Part shown: positions 12,501-24,489 of the stretch, piece after piece
Position numbering within the stretch: position 1 is the first letter of the stretch
How the letters are laid out: every line of letters begins with the position of its first letter
From: Apostichopus japonicus
Lineage: Eukaryota > Echinodermata > Holothuroidea > Aspidochirotida > Stichopodidae
Length of the DNA stretch: 64,000 nucleotides
Direction of reading: 5' to 3'
Assembly (NCBI RefSeq): GCF_037975245.1
Contig: NC_092563.1
Span: forward strand, 14,558,001 to 14,622,000
The notes under the pieces: model-generated
What the model saw: the letters and a program-made list of their open reading frames with translations, nothing else
Database searches by the model: none
Told to the model about the DNA's origin: nothing
Program-made: the position numbers and the translations under genes

Positions 12501-15500
12501 CTCACAAGGCTTGTTTTCTGATTAGCACTGCAAAGGAGAGAAGAATAAAAAATCTAGGATTTAACTAATCTCTTTAATCCATGGCAACATGATATAACAG
12601 CTTTGTCACATTTGCTATACATGTCAAAACCAATGCATTGAGACTTACATTGATTTGTCTCCATTTAATGAAAGAGTTTACACTGAAATCCTGTCACTAA
12701 ACCCATGATTCTTTCTCTCATTTCTTAAGATTTCATAAAAGATATAAAGAATTACCTATAAGAGGCAGATAAAAAAAAATAGATTGTTACTTGTCCTTCC
12801 TAATTTGAATGAAACCTGGCTAGTCCAGCTTATGAATTATATTGTTATGGGATATTCATAATTAAAATAAAATACCATCAAAAATTTATCAAGATTAACT
12901 CAAGAAAAAACTTTGTCTTTGAAGCAAATGTGAGGGTTAGATTTCCAATATCCGACGACAAAGCCATTTTTCCTGCATTTGTTCCCAAAATGATGTAATG
13001 TTTGCTATGTATTAACAAAACAAAAAAACAACAATGTTCATTAATGTAACCATAAAGTGATAGTTCATGTAGCATTTGATTGTAATGTATTATGATTCCC
13101 TTACAAGTCTGAGGAGGATTAACTCACTCTATCGGGGGCAGACCGATGTGCTTGTAATGTTTGTACTCCTTGATGAAAGACTTGGAGATTCTGTAGTTTG
13201 CTGTGTAGTGCCTGAGAAGTTTGTACAAGAGGGGGTCAATCCTGCATCTGTGAATGGGAAGCAGAAAATAAAACATCAAAAATACAGAAAATAACTCTAC
13301 ATGGCAGCAAAATCAAACACATCTATAAAATTAAGATGAATATATGTAAAACATAGAAAAAAAAGTTCTCCTTAAGTATGGAGAAAAATCTTACTATTAG
13401 CTCAGCAGTATCACCCAAACAAACACCAATTATACTGTGAATTCTCTTTGACAACCTGTACACACTTTTGCAAGCACCCTCTTATTTGCTCCCTCTTCAA
13501 AAGGGATTCCCTCTCCCCCCCCCCTGAGGCAAACGAAAAGGGGGAGCACCTCTGTGAGGAGGAAAACACCATATTTATGTCTCTGTGTTACCATTTCTTG
13601 TCACAAAAAGTACAAGAGCTCAAAAAAAGAATTTTGTCAGTTTGACCAATCTGTGTTAATACTGACATTGAATTCCACAAGAATATTTGTTACTTCATAA
13701 GGCAAATATCCCTCACCCCCCCCCCCGCCCGCCCCTTCAAAAAATAAGAACAGCTAAGGCATACAACACTTCCATAAGTTAACTAGGTTTTATCATCCTC
13801 TACTTTTTCAATTCTGAGCTGGAGACATTGTTTTCATCACATGAAAATGATATATATTACCAACTGACAGCACCAGTTTGGACTCATAGAACTGACGAAG
13901 AAAGCATTGGTGAAAAAAAGAAGCATTGGTGAAGCATTTGTGAAGCATTGGTGAAGAAAAAAGGTTGAAGAAAGTGACTGGCGATGTGAGGAAGACGCAG
14001 AATAAATAGGGAACGATAAAAGCTGTTTTCTTCTTGAGTTGTCAGGAAACATGCCTGCAATCTGGTGGTGGCGGTATTGCAGATTGCTCAAAGAAAAAGA
14101 AATGATCTACTACTACTTTAGTCGATCAAAAATAATCGAGACTGATCATAGAAAAATCACACAAAAGTTTGTAAATGAAAAAATAAGCCATACATATAAA
14201 ACATTTGTGAGGAACAAGCTTGTCTGTACGGAATAAAAAACTAGTTAATAACATGGTTATCATAGAGAGCGGTGGCCTGTTTTTCTTACGTGATAACGTC
14301 ACATAGTTCTTGTAGTTAGATTGAGGAGGTGATATCTAATTTTGTTGGAATATTACATGGTTTGATCAGAGTGGTACAAGGTTTCACAATCCCACCTCCC
14401 CCCCCCCCAAGAAAAAATAAAAATAATAAATTTAGAAATTTAAAAAAATACAGCTTGAACTGTTTACACTCTACATACAAACATTGAGAAATTTTAATTT
14501 TTGTTCTGTCTCAAAATACTAAAGAAAGAAAGTTGAAAAAAAAAGAACATTCTGTAGAAAGAAAAGGCAATCATTCAAATCCCTTCTATTTATCGTTCCG
14601 GACAACCTCCTATTTATATGCACAGCCAACTGACGGAGAAGTCATCACCTACGGCTGTATCAATTTCTAGTATCCATATGTAACCTGGGTCGGCTTAGAA
14701 AGGATCGAGAGAAAAAGCAATCAAGTCGAAACTGTATCTCACTTGTTAAGGAGGATCCTCTCAGCCATGAAGTTAAAGCTGAGATAGCCCAGGGCGATGG
14801 CTGCCGCGCCAGAGACTTGTTCGTTCTCGACCAACATCAAATTACAGAGTAGATCTATACCGCCCACGGATATGACAGCTGCTGGAATACCTAAATAAGA
14901 AAAGTAGGGACGGAAAATAAACATCGGAGAGAGAGAGAAAAATACCAACAGTTTTATAGGGACTGATGATAGTCAAAATAAAAGAGGAAAGTAGGATAAT
15001 GGGTTTACTACTGGGGGGGGAAAAAAATTTAATGAGGAATTTAATCAATTTTTTTTTTTTTTTTTTTTTTGGTGCTGGTTGTAAAAACAGTTAACTAAGA
15101 GAAATTAAGCACCTAACCCAAAATTAGATATCTTACCTCTACAACACAATCAACAAAAAGAAGAAACTGTGACAAAGTACAGGGTATGTTTTGTTTTAGT
15201 GTTCAAATTTTGGGACATTGTTTTGTAGACTCTGAATTTGATCCCTCATAAAGTACTATGGTTTGCTATGTCGCTACTATGCTATGTCGCTACTATGCTA
15301 TGTTGCTACTACAGATGCTATGTTGCTACTATGGTTACATGGTAGCTACATAATCTTTATAATTGGACATCTGGCAGTAATTTTATTTTTATTTACTGGG
15401 TAAATTATTCCCTGGGGGAATTTGTATACACAGTGCCTGTTATTGATACATACTGCCTTATTAATATGATAATATCGCTGAAAATTTAATAGCAAGCAAC

Positions 15501-18500
15501 TCGATTAACCATAACTGTGTCATATTGTTGGAATATGTAGTGTATAAACTTTTATTAAACCCACTGGACATTGTAATATTATAATCTGAAGAAAAGGTGA
15601 GTATCAGTTTTTGATAAATGTTATCGTTATTATCTATTAAATCGAGCAGCGATATCATCAGAGAGGCTATAATAACAGGCATTTATTCACTCAAAATGTT
15701 TCGAAGGTATATAATGAAATTTTCAGGCTCAAATGAAAAAAAAACAAAAGCAGTTGTTGGCATGATGCCAGAATGTGACATAAAAGAATATTGCACCCAT
15801 AAATATAAAATTACAAATAGATAAAAAATATAATTTCGATAATATTTCAATTAATTTCTGGCACCGAGTATGAAAATGGAACGTGGACCAATCACTTTCT
15901 TCTGAGCACTTTCCCATTTTTGGAAATATCTGAATATTATTTAATTGAAAATCATATGGGTAACTAAATACCTGCTCTAGTATGGCATATTCTAGCTAGG
16001 CAATCTGCCGTGAGGGCGAGAATGAGGTCATTCTTCGACTGGTGAAGGAGATCCACCAAAAGTTTGATACCCTCGGCTGACGATGATGCCTGATCTTCGT
16101 CGGGGATAATCCGAGACAAGACCACCACCTGTGGAAGAAAGAGAGGGGGGAAGGGGGGAGGGGATGAGACTCGATGTAAAAACAAGAAAGATGGAGGGGA
16201 GGAGCAGTGAGTAACCTCTCTCCAAGGTCCCCAAGACCTCACAAAAAATTGATACCGAAGACATATCGGAAGAAACACAAATCAAATTCAATTTCTTTTG
16301 AATCAATAAATTTAAGTAACAAAAAGGTATACTGTAAAATTACATGAGAGCGAGAAATGCCATCAAACGATAACAGACATTTAATATACACTGAAATAGA
16401 AAGAAAAGCAGAGTAAATGATGAAACAATTGATTGGACAGACGTCTGAAAGAAGTTGAGATAAAAAATTTGAGATAAAAAAAATTCTTGGAAACAGAACT
16501 CAACTAAAACATCTCACTTTGATAGACTTACAGTACTCTTAAAAGACAATAACCTGTGCTCTACTTTTAAAGTATGAAGTCCACATGGTTTTAATGCCAG
16601 AGTTTTAACAATGAAACATTTGAAATAATTGTTGCTCATTATTTGCTAGCAAAATTTCGGGGACAATGAATGAGCATCAACAAATTAACCTCAACTAGGA
16701 AGCACCCTGACCTTGCAATCTCCGCAACCCCTCCAACGCCCCCCCCCCCTTCCACCTCCCCTTCCAATATCCCTGAATCTCGATCATTTCATTTTAAGTG
16801 ACCACAGGGAATCTTGCTTATATTAAAATCTCTTGTTGCAAATCTCTCAGACCCAAAGCCATGGATATTCAACTCACCTGAAAGGCGGCGTTGCTGCGAT
16901 AGAATTCGTCGCTAGACTCCAGGAAGGGGACAAAGCAGTGATGTCTGACCCCTCCCGATTCCTCAATCTCCTGCTGCTGTCCTAGATTATTGTAAGAGAA
17001 GGCGGCCAGAGCTCCGCCGGCCAACAGCCTCACCAGGCTGTCCTTAGAGTAGAGTAGTCTTAAAATATGAATGTAGTTGAAATCAAGACTGTCTGAGATT
17101 TCGGTCATCACATCAGTATTACCTGAAGATGCAATAAAAAAAAAATTAAAAAACGGAACAGAGAGTAATAAAGTGAAAATATCGTCAGTGGCGACGACTT
17201 TTAGAATATTTTGCATGTTTTGATAAAATGTTAATTGGTTGATGACCATGACTGGAGAGGAAAATTCAACATCTTATCAGATAGGCCATCTTAACAGAAG
17301 GGCAAATGATATATACTTTCATCAGGATATGCATAATAATTCTATTGTCTGAAGAGAGAGGGAGAATTAAGACTAGGTAGTTATAGCTATGGTAAGACAT
17401 CATAGCAAGATCATAACTGTAATCCAACTAGGTTAACGACAATCTATCTAACGTCACAACTTCAAGAATCGAAGAATCAACTTCTATATGTTTTTGAGTA
17501 ATTCATTATTTACAATCTTGATGAACGGCTTATAATGAACATGACCTTCTGAGTTAATTTTCCCAATCGATGGAATTCGTAGTAGCAACAAACTGATCTG
17601 CTTTGGGTATTCCGGAACGACAATACTTACATACCAACATATATGCACTCTAATCTGTCTTATCCTGATAACTCTTTAGCACTGGGCCCCACACTGAACC
17701 ATTTCTGGGTAAAGAAAACCCCTTTCTCTCCATCTGAATCTACAATTGCATATATATCCAAACTGTAGACAACTGGTCATTTACTCATGGGAAGCGAAGT
17801 TAAATGCCTCAACGATATAAGATACTTACCAACAGCACAGCATCCAAGAGTCAATGCAGACTCCACACGGACCAGTTCATTTCTCGAGTGGACCATCAAC
17901 GCTACAAGGTATCTGATGCCTCTAGCCGAGAGAATGCTCATCTGGTTGGTGTGATGGGGAATGTATCCGATGCCGACACAGAGGTTCCGCAGAGCCCTGA
18001 TGGCGCTCAGGACGATGTTCTTCTTCGGCGACCTCAGCAGTCGGACCAACGGTTGCACCCCATTAGCTCTTGCGATGACGTCCTGCTTGTTGTGAGGCCC
18101 ATGGGCCAGAACGCCCAAGCCTTCCGCACCGATGTAGTGCAGAATGTCGTGGGGCTCCTGCGCGTTTAGAAAGTCTATGAGAAGGTTGACCCCGATACCC
18201 CTGGCCATGTAGCGGCAACGTTCAATGTCGTCTCCTGCCAGGGCCCACAGTGCACTGGCACAACAGACCTGTGTGTCCGGAGTGCTGCTACGTTTCAACA
18301 GCAGAAGTAGAGGCTCGACTCCGTTCTGCTCCAGAATCATCTCCTGCGTGTGCGGGTTGTCTTTAGCCAGCATGTGGATACCCTTGATTGCATTTAACTG
18401 AATGTCGCCATCCTTATCGTTGGCTAGTTCTATCAGTGCAGTGGCGCCGCCCTCGTTTGCGAATCCATTCTGGTTGCTCTCGTCCCGACTGACGACGGTG

Positions 18501-21500
18501 CTGGCCGACATCGTCAGCGCCATCAGTAGATCTTTGGATCTGTGCTCGGAGAACAGCTTGACCAGTGCCGGGAAACATTCAGGGGTTGTACCGACCGTCT
18601 GTTTGTAGTCCTTCTTAGCGGCAGCGATGTAGGACAGGGCATTAGTTGCCTGTATGAGTACCTTAATATCCCCACAGTCCTGCCAGAGTTTTATGAGGGC
18701 ATTGATAGCACCTTCTGCGACGAGTCGGTCCACGTATTTCTCCACGGATGCCAAGTGACAGAGGAGGGTCGAGGAGACTAGGAGTAGGTCTTTGTCTTTC
18801 GTTTGGAGCTTCTTCAGGGAAGTTTGGATCCCTTGTGCCTTGACCACTTCCTCCTTAACTTCATCGTGGGCAATAAGGTTCAGTAAAATACTGAAGGCAT
18901 AAAACTTAGCTTTATCGGAAACCAATGACTGAATGACCTTAAGGAGAATTGGGACTGCGTTCACTGCCAGAAGGTCCCCCCAGTACCGATCGGAACCCTC
19001 TCCTTTCGTCAGCTCATGGACCATCCTGCCCGCGCTCTCCGCGTTGTCGTCTTGATCGGAGACCACGAATTTGACCAGTCTGGACCAAACTGGACAGTCT
19101 TTGTGATTGATATCGAGAAAGTAATTGATCATTCTTAGGTCTCCCTTTTGCGCCGCCAGCTCTATCACGCCCACGTTGAGTTGGTTCAGAAATCGGAGGT
19201 CAGCTCCGAGGTCCACCAGCCTCTTGGCTGTGTCAAATTGGCCGCTCCCCACTGCCAGCAGCAAGGGAGTCATATGGTTGTGGTCGTTGGTCGGGAACTC
19301 CAGTTGATCCTCGGAGGCGGCCACAAATCTCTCCACAGATTTGGTGAAACCGTGGAACGCAGAATGGTGGATCTGGGCCCAGCCATTCTCATCCAGTTCA
19401 TCCATGACCTCTCTCTCCTTGGCATATTCATCCTTCTCCTGGTCTTGTCTTTGACTGCAAGGAAAAGTAAGATATATGCATTGAAATACTAATCTCTGAT
19501 TATGTACTAAACAATATCTGTGTTACAATAGGCAATTCTCTGCAGGAAGAATCTCACAAATGTTTTGCTGACTTTAAAGCTTATCAATCAATCAATCAAT
19601 CAGAAGACATTTATATAGCGCCAAAATCAACAGAAATTGTTCAAAGGCTTGGTCATTGGTAACTTGTCACACCTACACACCAAAGTGTGCGGAATTCAAT
19701 CAATCTCTCCTGGGGCACCACAACCATGTGTGTCCCGGGGAACTTCCCATAGGGTGCAGCCACAAATTGGCACATGCAACTATATTTACAAGTTACCTTG
19801 TAAGTCTCCATTTATACACCTGGGTGAAGAAAGGCAATGGAATTAAAGTGCCTTGCCCAAGGACACAACGCAATGATCTGGCCAGGGCTCGAACCTGTAA
19901 TCCTTAGATCACCAGTCAACTGCCTTAACCACTTGATCACAATGCAAGTGAACGCATTATGTTATGCAATGAGGCAAGAATGAAGCTATCAATTATATAC
20001 ATTCTTTCTCTCCTATTGATATCACTCGTTTAACATGGATACACTGTCCACAGTATTACCTAACTCAGCCAACTGAGATGATCGCAGTCGTCAGACTTCA
20101 CCAAAAAAACAAAAAAAAACTTACCTTACTACACGAAACATGCGGTGGTGATCATTCAGTGCATATGTTGACCATCCAAATGACAACCCAGACTTTCTTA
20201 TGTTTGTATAATGAAATATGAGTTCCAGTATGAGGTATTATTAGTTCAACATAGAAACTGAGATATATTTACCTAGCAAATATAGACATAGTGATGAATG
20301 GAGCACTTCATATATCCGAACAGCAAATTAATACTTGGTCCATCATAGTACCATCCCAACCTTCATTAGAAAGAAAAAGAAAAATTGACATGTACATTCA
20401 ATCATACTCCCATGACATTGACACAAACTACTGTAGGACTAGGCAAGTCGGTCGTGGTGTCACTGTCCGATATATTTCAGAATTAAATGCCCCAAAGCTG
20501 TGTTGACGAAGCTCACAAATTTGGGGAAATGCCTCAATCTGCGATCAAACAGACTTGTTAACAAAGACTGACAATTTTGGAAACTTGATGCACTCAACAA
20601 AGCAGATTGACAAATTTGCAAAAATCATCGCTTTGCTACTACTACTGCTAGGCTAGCTGGTAACTGTTAGATTATAAAAGTTTTGTAGTAAAGGTGGTGG
20701 GTTAACACTCACTCACAAATTTGCTCTTATGCCTAGCCTATATACTATAGCTGAGGTCTGGCCAATAGCCTGTATAGGCCTATTGTCGAGTTGGATAAAG
20801 GAGGCATACTGTAGATGTGACTTACTTTCTTAGTAATTACACTAACTTAGGGCTCCTATGACTTGAACACATCACTGAAAGTGGCAGTAATGCTACAACT
20901 CCTAGGCGTAGGAGGAACTTTTCGTGAAAATTCGGGCAATATATATGCTGAGAATTATTCGGGCACATACTGAAAAAAGAATAATTTGCTGTGTTTTTTT
21001 CACATTTTTGGTGAAAATTCGGGCAATATGCTGAGAATTTTTCGGGCACCTACTGAAAGAAGAATATTTTGCAATGTGTTTTTCAATGGTTAAACTTATA
21101 TTATTATGATTATTTTTGTTGTAACGAATTCCCCAATAATTTTAACCAATATGGAAGGATAATAATGGAATGATTGTATGTTATTGGCATGTGATGTAAT
21201 AACCGATGAATACCTGTATGATATGCACAATAACATGTTGAACGCGCGCGGGCCGCGCGAAAAATTTCGGTTATATTTTTCGGGCAAGTCGTTACCATGG
21301 CAAATCAAATTAGGCTCCTACGCCTATGCTACAACTACAGTGCAACTTCAAGTTACAACTTTCACCACATGCAGGGTACAATACTATGTTACACTGTAAC
21401 ACGGTGTGACAAATTACAGTACTAGGACTGGGTCTAACTTAGTACTAGTCTAGGCCTCTTAGTCCTACTACTACTCTAGCTTAGCCTAACCTACACGGCA

Positions 21501-21681
21501 TAGGATAGGAAATTAGGCTAAGCATAATTTGTTGCTATGGCAGCGTTACCTTCACAACGCAGTACACTAGTTGACCATTTTCAAAGAATTCGAATATCGT
21601 ACTGATATTTTGATCACCCCCAGCAGGATAAACTTCAAATATGAAAGATTTCCTTTTTGGAATCTCAATAAATGTTCGTAC
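9426..21681 (-). CDS. ANKAR: Ankyrin and armadillo repeat protein, ANKAR-like (nine exons found, N-terminus open)
   Basis: Joining minus-strand exons 21681-21550, 20192-20125, 19454-17830, 17122-16878, 16128-15972, 14890-14743, 13247-13128, 12527-12466 and 9538-9426 gives 2,670 nt, that is 889 residues plus a stop, with consistent phase at every junction and GT/AG ends throughout. Residues about 88-195 hold three ankyrin-type repeats (DENGWAQIHHSAFHGF, HMTPLLLAVGSGQFDTAKRL, VIELAAQKGDLRMINYFLD). From about 220 to 790 there is a long run of armadillo repeats, for example GVEPLLLLLKR, GVQPLVRLLRSPKKNIVLSA and GIRYLVALMVHSRNELVRVE. The tail is polar and proline-rich. Ankyrin followed by a long armadillo solenoid fits ANKAR, whose function is poorly known. 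The first exon found has no start codon before its acceptor, so further 5' exons are expected. Vertebrate ANKAR is longer at the N-terminus, as I recall it. Confidence 0.85.
10138..10180. repeat. GACA-rich microsatellite
   Basis: Imperfect gacagacagaaagacagaca units in an intron of the ANKAR-like gene. Confidence 0.85.
11041..11345. repeat. Dispersed repeat with CA-rich tail
   Basis: The text 'aagtatggttatgatcggtc' and 'ttgttgagttatcgtgcata' followed by an ACACACACGC tract resembles the 3' ends of non-LTR elements common in marine animals. It lies in the last intron of the ANKAR-like gene. The identification comes from style rather than a direct match. Confidence 0.4.
12466..12527 (-). CDS. 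ANKAR: ANKAR-like, short C-terminal exon
   Basis: The acceptor is tctcctttgcag and the donor is CTCAATG before gtaagaac. This 62-nt exon encodes ANQKTSLVSQKNIPLIKGLN in the phase required by both neighbours. It is too short to be seen as a stand-alone ORF. Confidence 0.8.
13128..13247 (-). CDS. ANKAR: ANKAR-like, post-armadillo exon
   Basis: The acceptor is ttcccattcacag and the donor is GATAGA before gtgagtt. It is 120 nt and encodes CRIDPLLYKLLRHYTAN, then SKSFIKEYKHYKHIGLPPI. If the donor is not used, reading continues one codon and meets TGA at 13126-13124, so intron retention would give a shorter protein ending GLPPIE. Confidence 0.88.
14743..14890 (-). CDS. ANKAR: ANKAR-like, last armadillo exon
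   Basis: The acceptor is cttttcttatttag and the donor is AACAA before gtgagat. It is 148 nt and encodes GIPAAVISVGGIDLLCNLM and VSGAAAIALGYLSFNFMAE. It starts in phase 1 and ends in phase 2. Confidence 0.92.
15263..15345. repeat. 16-bp minisatellite
   Basis: About four units of 'gctatgtcgctactat' with small changes (tcg to ttg) and one short spacer, in an intron of the ANKAR-like gene. Confidence 0.85.
15972..16128 (-). CDS. ANKAR: ANKAR-like, armadillo exon
   Basis: The acceptor is ctttcttccacag and the donor is GAGCAG before gtattt, which lacks the usual +5 G. It is 157 nt and encodes VVVLSRIIPDEDQASSSAEG, then IKLLVDLLHQSKNDLILAL. It begins in phase 0 and ends in phase 1. Confidence 0.92.
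16878..17122 (-). CDS. ANKAR: ANKAR-like, armadillo exon
   Basis: The acceptor is tgcatcttcag and the donor is TTTCAG before gtgagt. It is 245 nt and encodes TDVMTEISDSLDF through LLAGGALAAFSYNN to SNAAFQ. It completes the split glycine codon left by the previous exon. Confidence 0.92.
17830..19454 (-). CDS. ANKAR: ANKAR-like, large exon with ankyrin and first armadillo repeats
   Basis: The acceptor is cttttccttgcag and the donor is GCTGTTG before gtaagtatc. This 1,625-nt exon carries about 541 residues without a break. It opens with a charged stretch (QRQDQEKDEYAKEREV), then the ankyrin repeats, then most of the armadillo repeats. Its GC content is clearly higher than that of the flanking introns, as expected for real coding sequence. 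Confidence 0.93.
19562..19945 (-). repeat. tRNA-derived SINE
   Basis: On the minus strand it begins with a tRNA-like head with a B-box-like GGTTCGAGCCC near 19890. A conserved core 'tccttgggcaaggcacttta' follows near 19850. It ends at a short (TTGA)n-like tail, seen on the plus strand as atcaatcaatcaatca at 19585-19600. This core resembles those of the V-SINE/MetaSINE type, recalled from memory. It sits in the intron just 5' of the large ANKAR-like exon. Confidence 0.7.
20125..20192 (-). CDS. ANKAR: ANKAR-like, exon encoding SGLSFGWSTYALNDHHR
   Basis: The donor is perfect (GTAGTAAG before gtaagt). The acceptor 'cataagaaag' is weak, but it matches the phase 0 end of the upstream exon. The 68 nt end in phase 2. 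An ATG at 20141-20139 (MFRVV) lies in frame and would be the start if the upstream exons were not used, giving an 828-residue product. Confidence 0.7.
20915..21080. repeat. Imperfect tandem duplication, about 85-95 bp
   Basis: The text 'gtgaaaattcgggcaatat' through 'gggcacatactgaaaaaaga' is repeated at about 21011-21065. A related fragment with 'tcgggcacctactgaaagaa' occurs at about 30657-30720, so it is a dispersed family. It lies in an intron of the ANKAR-like gene. Confidence 0.7.
21550..21681 (-). CDS. ANKAR: ANKAR-like, most 5' coding exon found
   Basis: The acceptor reads ttgattttgaccag before GTACGAACA and the donor is GTGAAG before gtaacg. The 132 nt encode 44 residues including FIEIPKRKSFIFEVYPAGGD and FEFFENGQLVYCVVK, with both ends in phase 0. 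No start codon is available in frame, so it is internal. The assignment to this gene rests on strand, phase and fit with the next exon. Confidence 0.7.
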
Positions 21682-21984
21682 CTGGTCAAAATCAAGGAAT
21701 TTTTAGGATATAGCACTGCTTGAACTCTCGCAATGGGTTGCCAGCCAAAGATTCCAGTAATATGCCAAACGTGTCTAAAATCGGCTAGGCATGTGTTTAT
21801 GTTGAGGAGGCGTGCGCAAAGGCAGGAAGGGCAATGGTCAATGGGGAAGAATTGGACCACTGTTTATCATGTACACACCCCTTTCTACCTCAAACACACA
21901 AATCAAGAGTAATTATTTGCACACCCTTGCGTTTAGAACTAAGTTACCTAATCTGCCTCATACTGTAGGCCTACCACTATTTGA

Positions 21985-22100
21985 CGTCTTTTGACGAAGT
22001 TTTTCAACTCCCTCCCCGTATATGGGAGTCGGCTTTAACGACCCTAGGCCAACCGTCCCTCCCCTCTTATAAAATCCTTCATTCGCCTCTGGCCCTTCCA
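21985..22100. repeat. Dispersed repeat family B, copy 1
   Basis: It contains 'gggagtcggctttaacgac' and 'ataaaatccttcattcgcct'. Related fragments occur at 55037-55110 (inverted) and 61500-61560. It has no coding capacity. Confidence 0.45.
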
Positions 22101-22384
22101 TAACGGTTCTGAGCCCTTAGAGACGCTACATGAACAACTTCTGTACACACAGATATAAATTCTCAGTTCGTCATCCTATACTATCAACGTATCAACATTA
22201 AAGCGTACCGTATTCCTTACTCAAAGCCCTGACTTAGCGTATAAACCTTGCGAAACCAAATGAGGCTGGCAGAGTAGTGCGATAAAGTGCAGCGAATCGT
22301 CTCTCGAAACCCGAATATCGTGTGCCGAGCCTTAACATGTGTTGGTAGTTATCATCGTTAACAGATTTTTAACACTAATGTGAT

Positions 22385-22510
22385 GGTACTCGAGTCGGCA
22401 CCCGGACTCGCGGGTCTCATTTTCCATGACTCGAATTCAGCTGTGCTGTGCTGTGCAGAAATAAGACTTGGACTCGAGCCAGTCAGGACTCGACAACCGA
22501 CGAGTCCAAG
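22385..22510. repeat. ACTCG-rich inverted repeat
   Basis: Many copies of gactcg/cgagtc in both orientations, for example 'ggtactcgagtcggcaccc' and 'gactcgacaaccgacgagtc'. This patch could fold into stems and looks like a dispersed repeat. Confidence 0.5.
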
Positions 22511-22629
22511 AAAATGTTAGCACGTAGTATAATTTACTTGTAATTTAAAGAAAATAACTGCTGAATATTATTTTTGATTATTGTTGTCGTAAGGAATCAC
22601 TGTTGGTCATAAATCTTTTTTCTTCATAT

Positions 22630-22810
22630 ATCTCTTGGCTACGATCATATGTATATAGTACACTTTACCTTTTCGAGGGGAATCGTTATACACACCTGAC
22701 GATGATCACGCAGTCTCAGTCTCGATGAAACTAAGGGGACTGGGGAATCAGTCGTTTTGGTTGTTTGGTATTCGTGCCCAGATGGTTCTTTCTTGGGTGA
22801 TCTCTCTTAA
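22630..22810 (+). repeat. U2 snRNA-headed element, diverged copy
   Basis: The body from about 22676 matches the element at 24490-24686 read on the opposite strand: 'tatacacacctgacgatgat', then 'agtctcagtctcgatgaaac', then 'ttcgtgcccagatgg' and 'tcttgggtga'. The upstream part 'ctcttggctacgatcatat' is a worn form of the U2 head. The 3' cccag...cttggg pair can form a hairpin. Confidence 0.65.
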
Positions 22811-24489
22811 AAACAAAAGTATACGTTAATAAAATATGAACGACATAAACTTGACGGAAAGTTGTGTGAACTTTTGTGTACTTAATTTAGTAACGGAGTG
22901 ATATTCTATCATCTTTAATTTGTCTTCCATTTTGCATAAAAGTGAATGCACAAATCACATCCGGGGTTAACGTTGCTAAGAAGAATTTTCAAGAAGAGGA
23001 TTTTTTATATCTCGCTTCATATGGAAGACAAAATGAGGTTACCAATTAATTCATAAACTGTTTCCAACAGACAGACATTAGTAGTGCATGGCCTGCTATT
23101 CGTGTGTACAAGGCACACACCCCCCCCAAAAAAATTAGTTAGATTAAAGGTAATGTCTCAGGTCAGAGGTCATAGCAGTAGGGCAGAGAACCAGGTGGGG
23201 CCCCTGGGAAAAATATGTCACCGATACATTTCTGTTGGCCTTCTTTTTTCTAACGGTATTATGAAAATGATAATAAATTGTTATCCCATATTTCCTCAAA
23301 CTCCCCTCCCGCGACCCCTTAACCCCCTCTCGTCAGTCCCTGGTCGTATGAAAGGTCTCATGAAGCCGACTTTTGTTGTGATTCTAGTTCTCCACATTAA
23401 ATTCAATCTATATCGTAAATATTGCTCAAAGAGACACAATACTTTTATTCTGCAGGATTAAGAATAAGGAATGAAATAGTGGAGTCCCTGTATATTAGAA
23501 GCATCGCTCCTAAAATATGTCTAACTGTGTCATTTTAGGCGATACTGATTCTCTTACTTACTGATTCCCAAACGACAAATATCTGTAAAACAGTGATGTA
23601 TGCCAATCAATACTGCATATTGATTCATCACAGATGCATGGAGACAGGTGGTCCTTTCAAAAACTGTTTAAATTATTATCGATTTGGGGAAGTCCTCGAA
23701 TTATCACAAATAAACTTTTGTTCTTTACAATATATTTGTCCGTCTGAAGAGGACCTCTCAGATAGGGTCGCGAGTGTGACTAACTCGTGTTACTAAGCTT
23801 TTAAAAAAAACGTTTCCATTTAGTTTTGTGGCAGTCATGCCTCGACTGAGGTATGGCATGCAGGCATTTGTATCGTGTATACATGGCCTAAACTTATTAG
23901 CATTATATATCTTCTCTATTAACGAATCGACATGATTACGTTTTTATTGGTGTTCGGGTTGGGGGAGGGGGAATTGGTGGACCTGCGGGCGGTTCGACCG
24001 TTTGTACTTTTGCAGAGGTATTGTATTTAGTTCGGTGTGAGGGGAAGAGGGTGAGGGGGTGGGCGGTTCAGGTGGGTATGTGGGGTAATTGTTTATTGCT
24101 GATAGAGTTTAAGTTACTATGCCGGTAGTGTTTGGTTTATAATGCCTTTTATAGGCCGTGACATTTTTGAATTACGCTTGGTGGAACACGTAAAAAGCAC
24201 ACGTTTTTCCATAGTTTCGTATATACAGTTCAGTACAGCATTAATATAAGACTATAAAGTCTAAAAACTCTCAAATTAATGGGCAAATATTTTACCAAAC
24301 ACTAGGTATATACGTATCTATTTAACCGAATTTCAGTTAAGTTTTGCCCCAAAGCAAGTAAAACTATTACAGTTGCAACAATTTATCATTTCAAAAAACG
24401 TGATAAATTCGCCGAAATTATCTACATTTATTTACTTTTAAATAGTTGTCTTACTTCTTTTCCAGGTATTCTTACATTATCTATAATGG
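22811..24489. other. Non-coding stretch between the two U2-headed copies
   Basis: No supported gene. There are G-rich tracts near 23960-24065 and a C-rich fragment at 23288-23345. A possible 21-nt minus-strand microexon at 23562-23582 is discussed among the findings. Confidence 0.4.

Noticed and set aside
22250-22365. Minus-strand frame opening MLRLGTRYSGFERRFAAL with a donor-like gtaagg
   Set aside because: The ATG frame meets a stop before the donor. The other open frame would leave a phase that does not fit the next ANKAR-like exon (phase 0).
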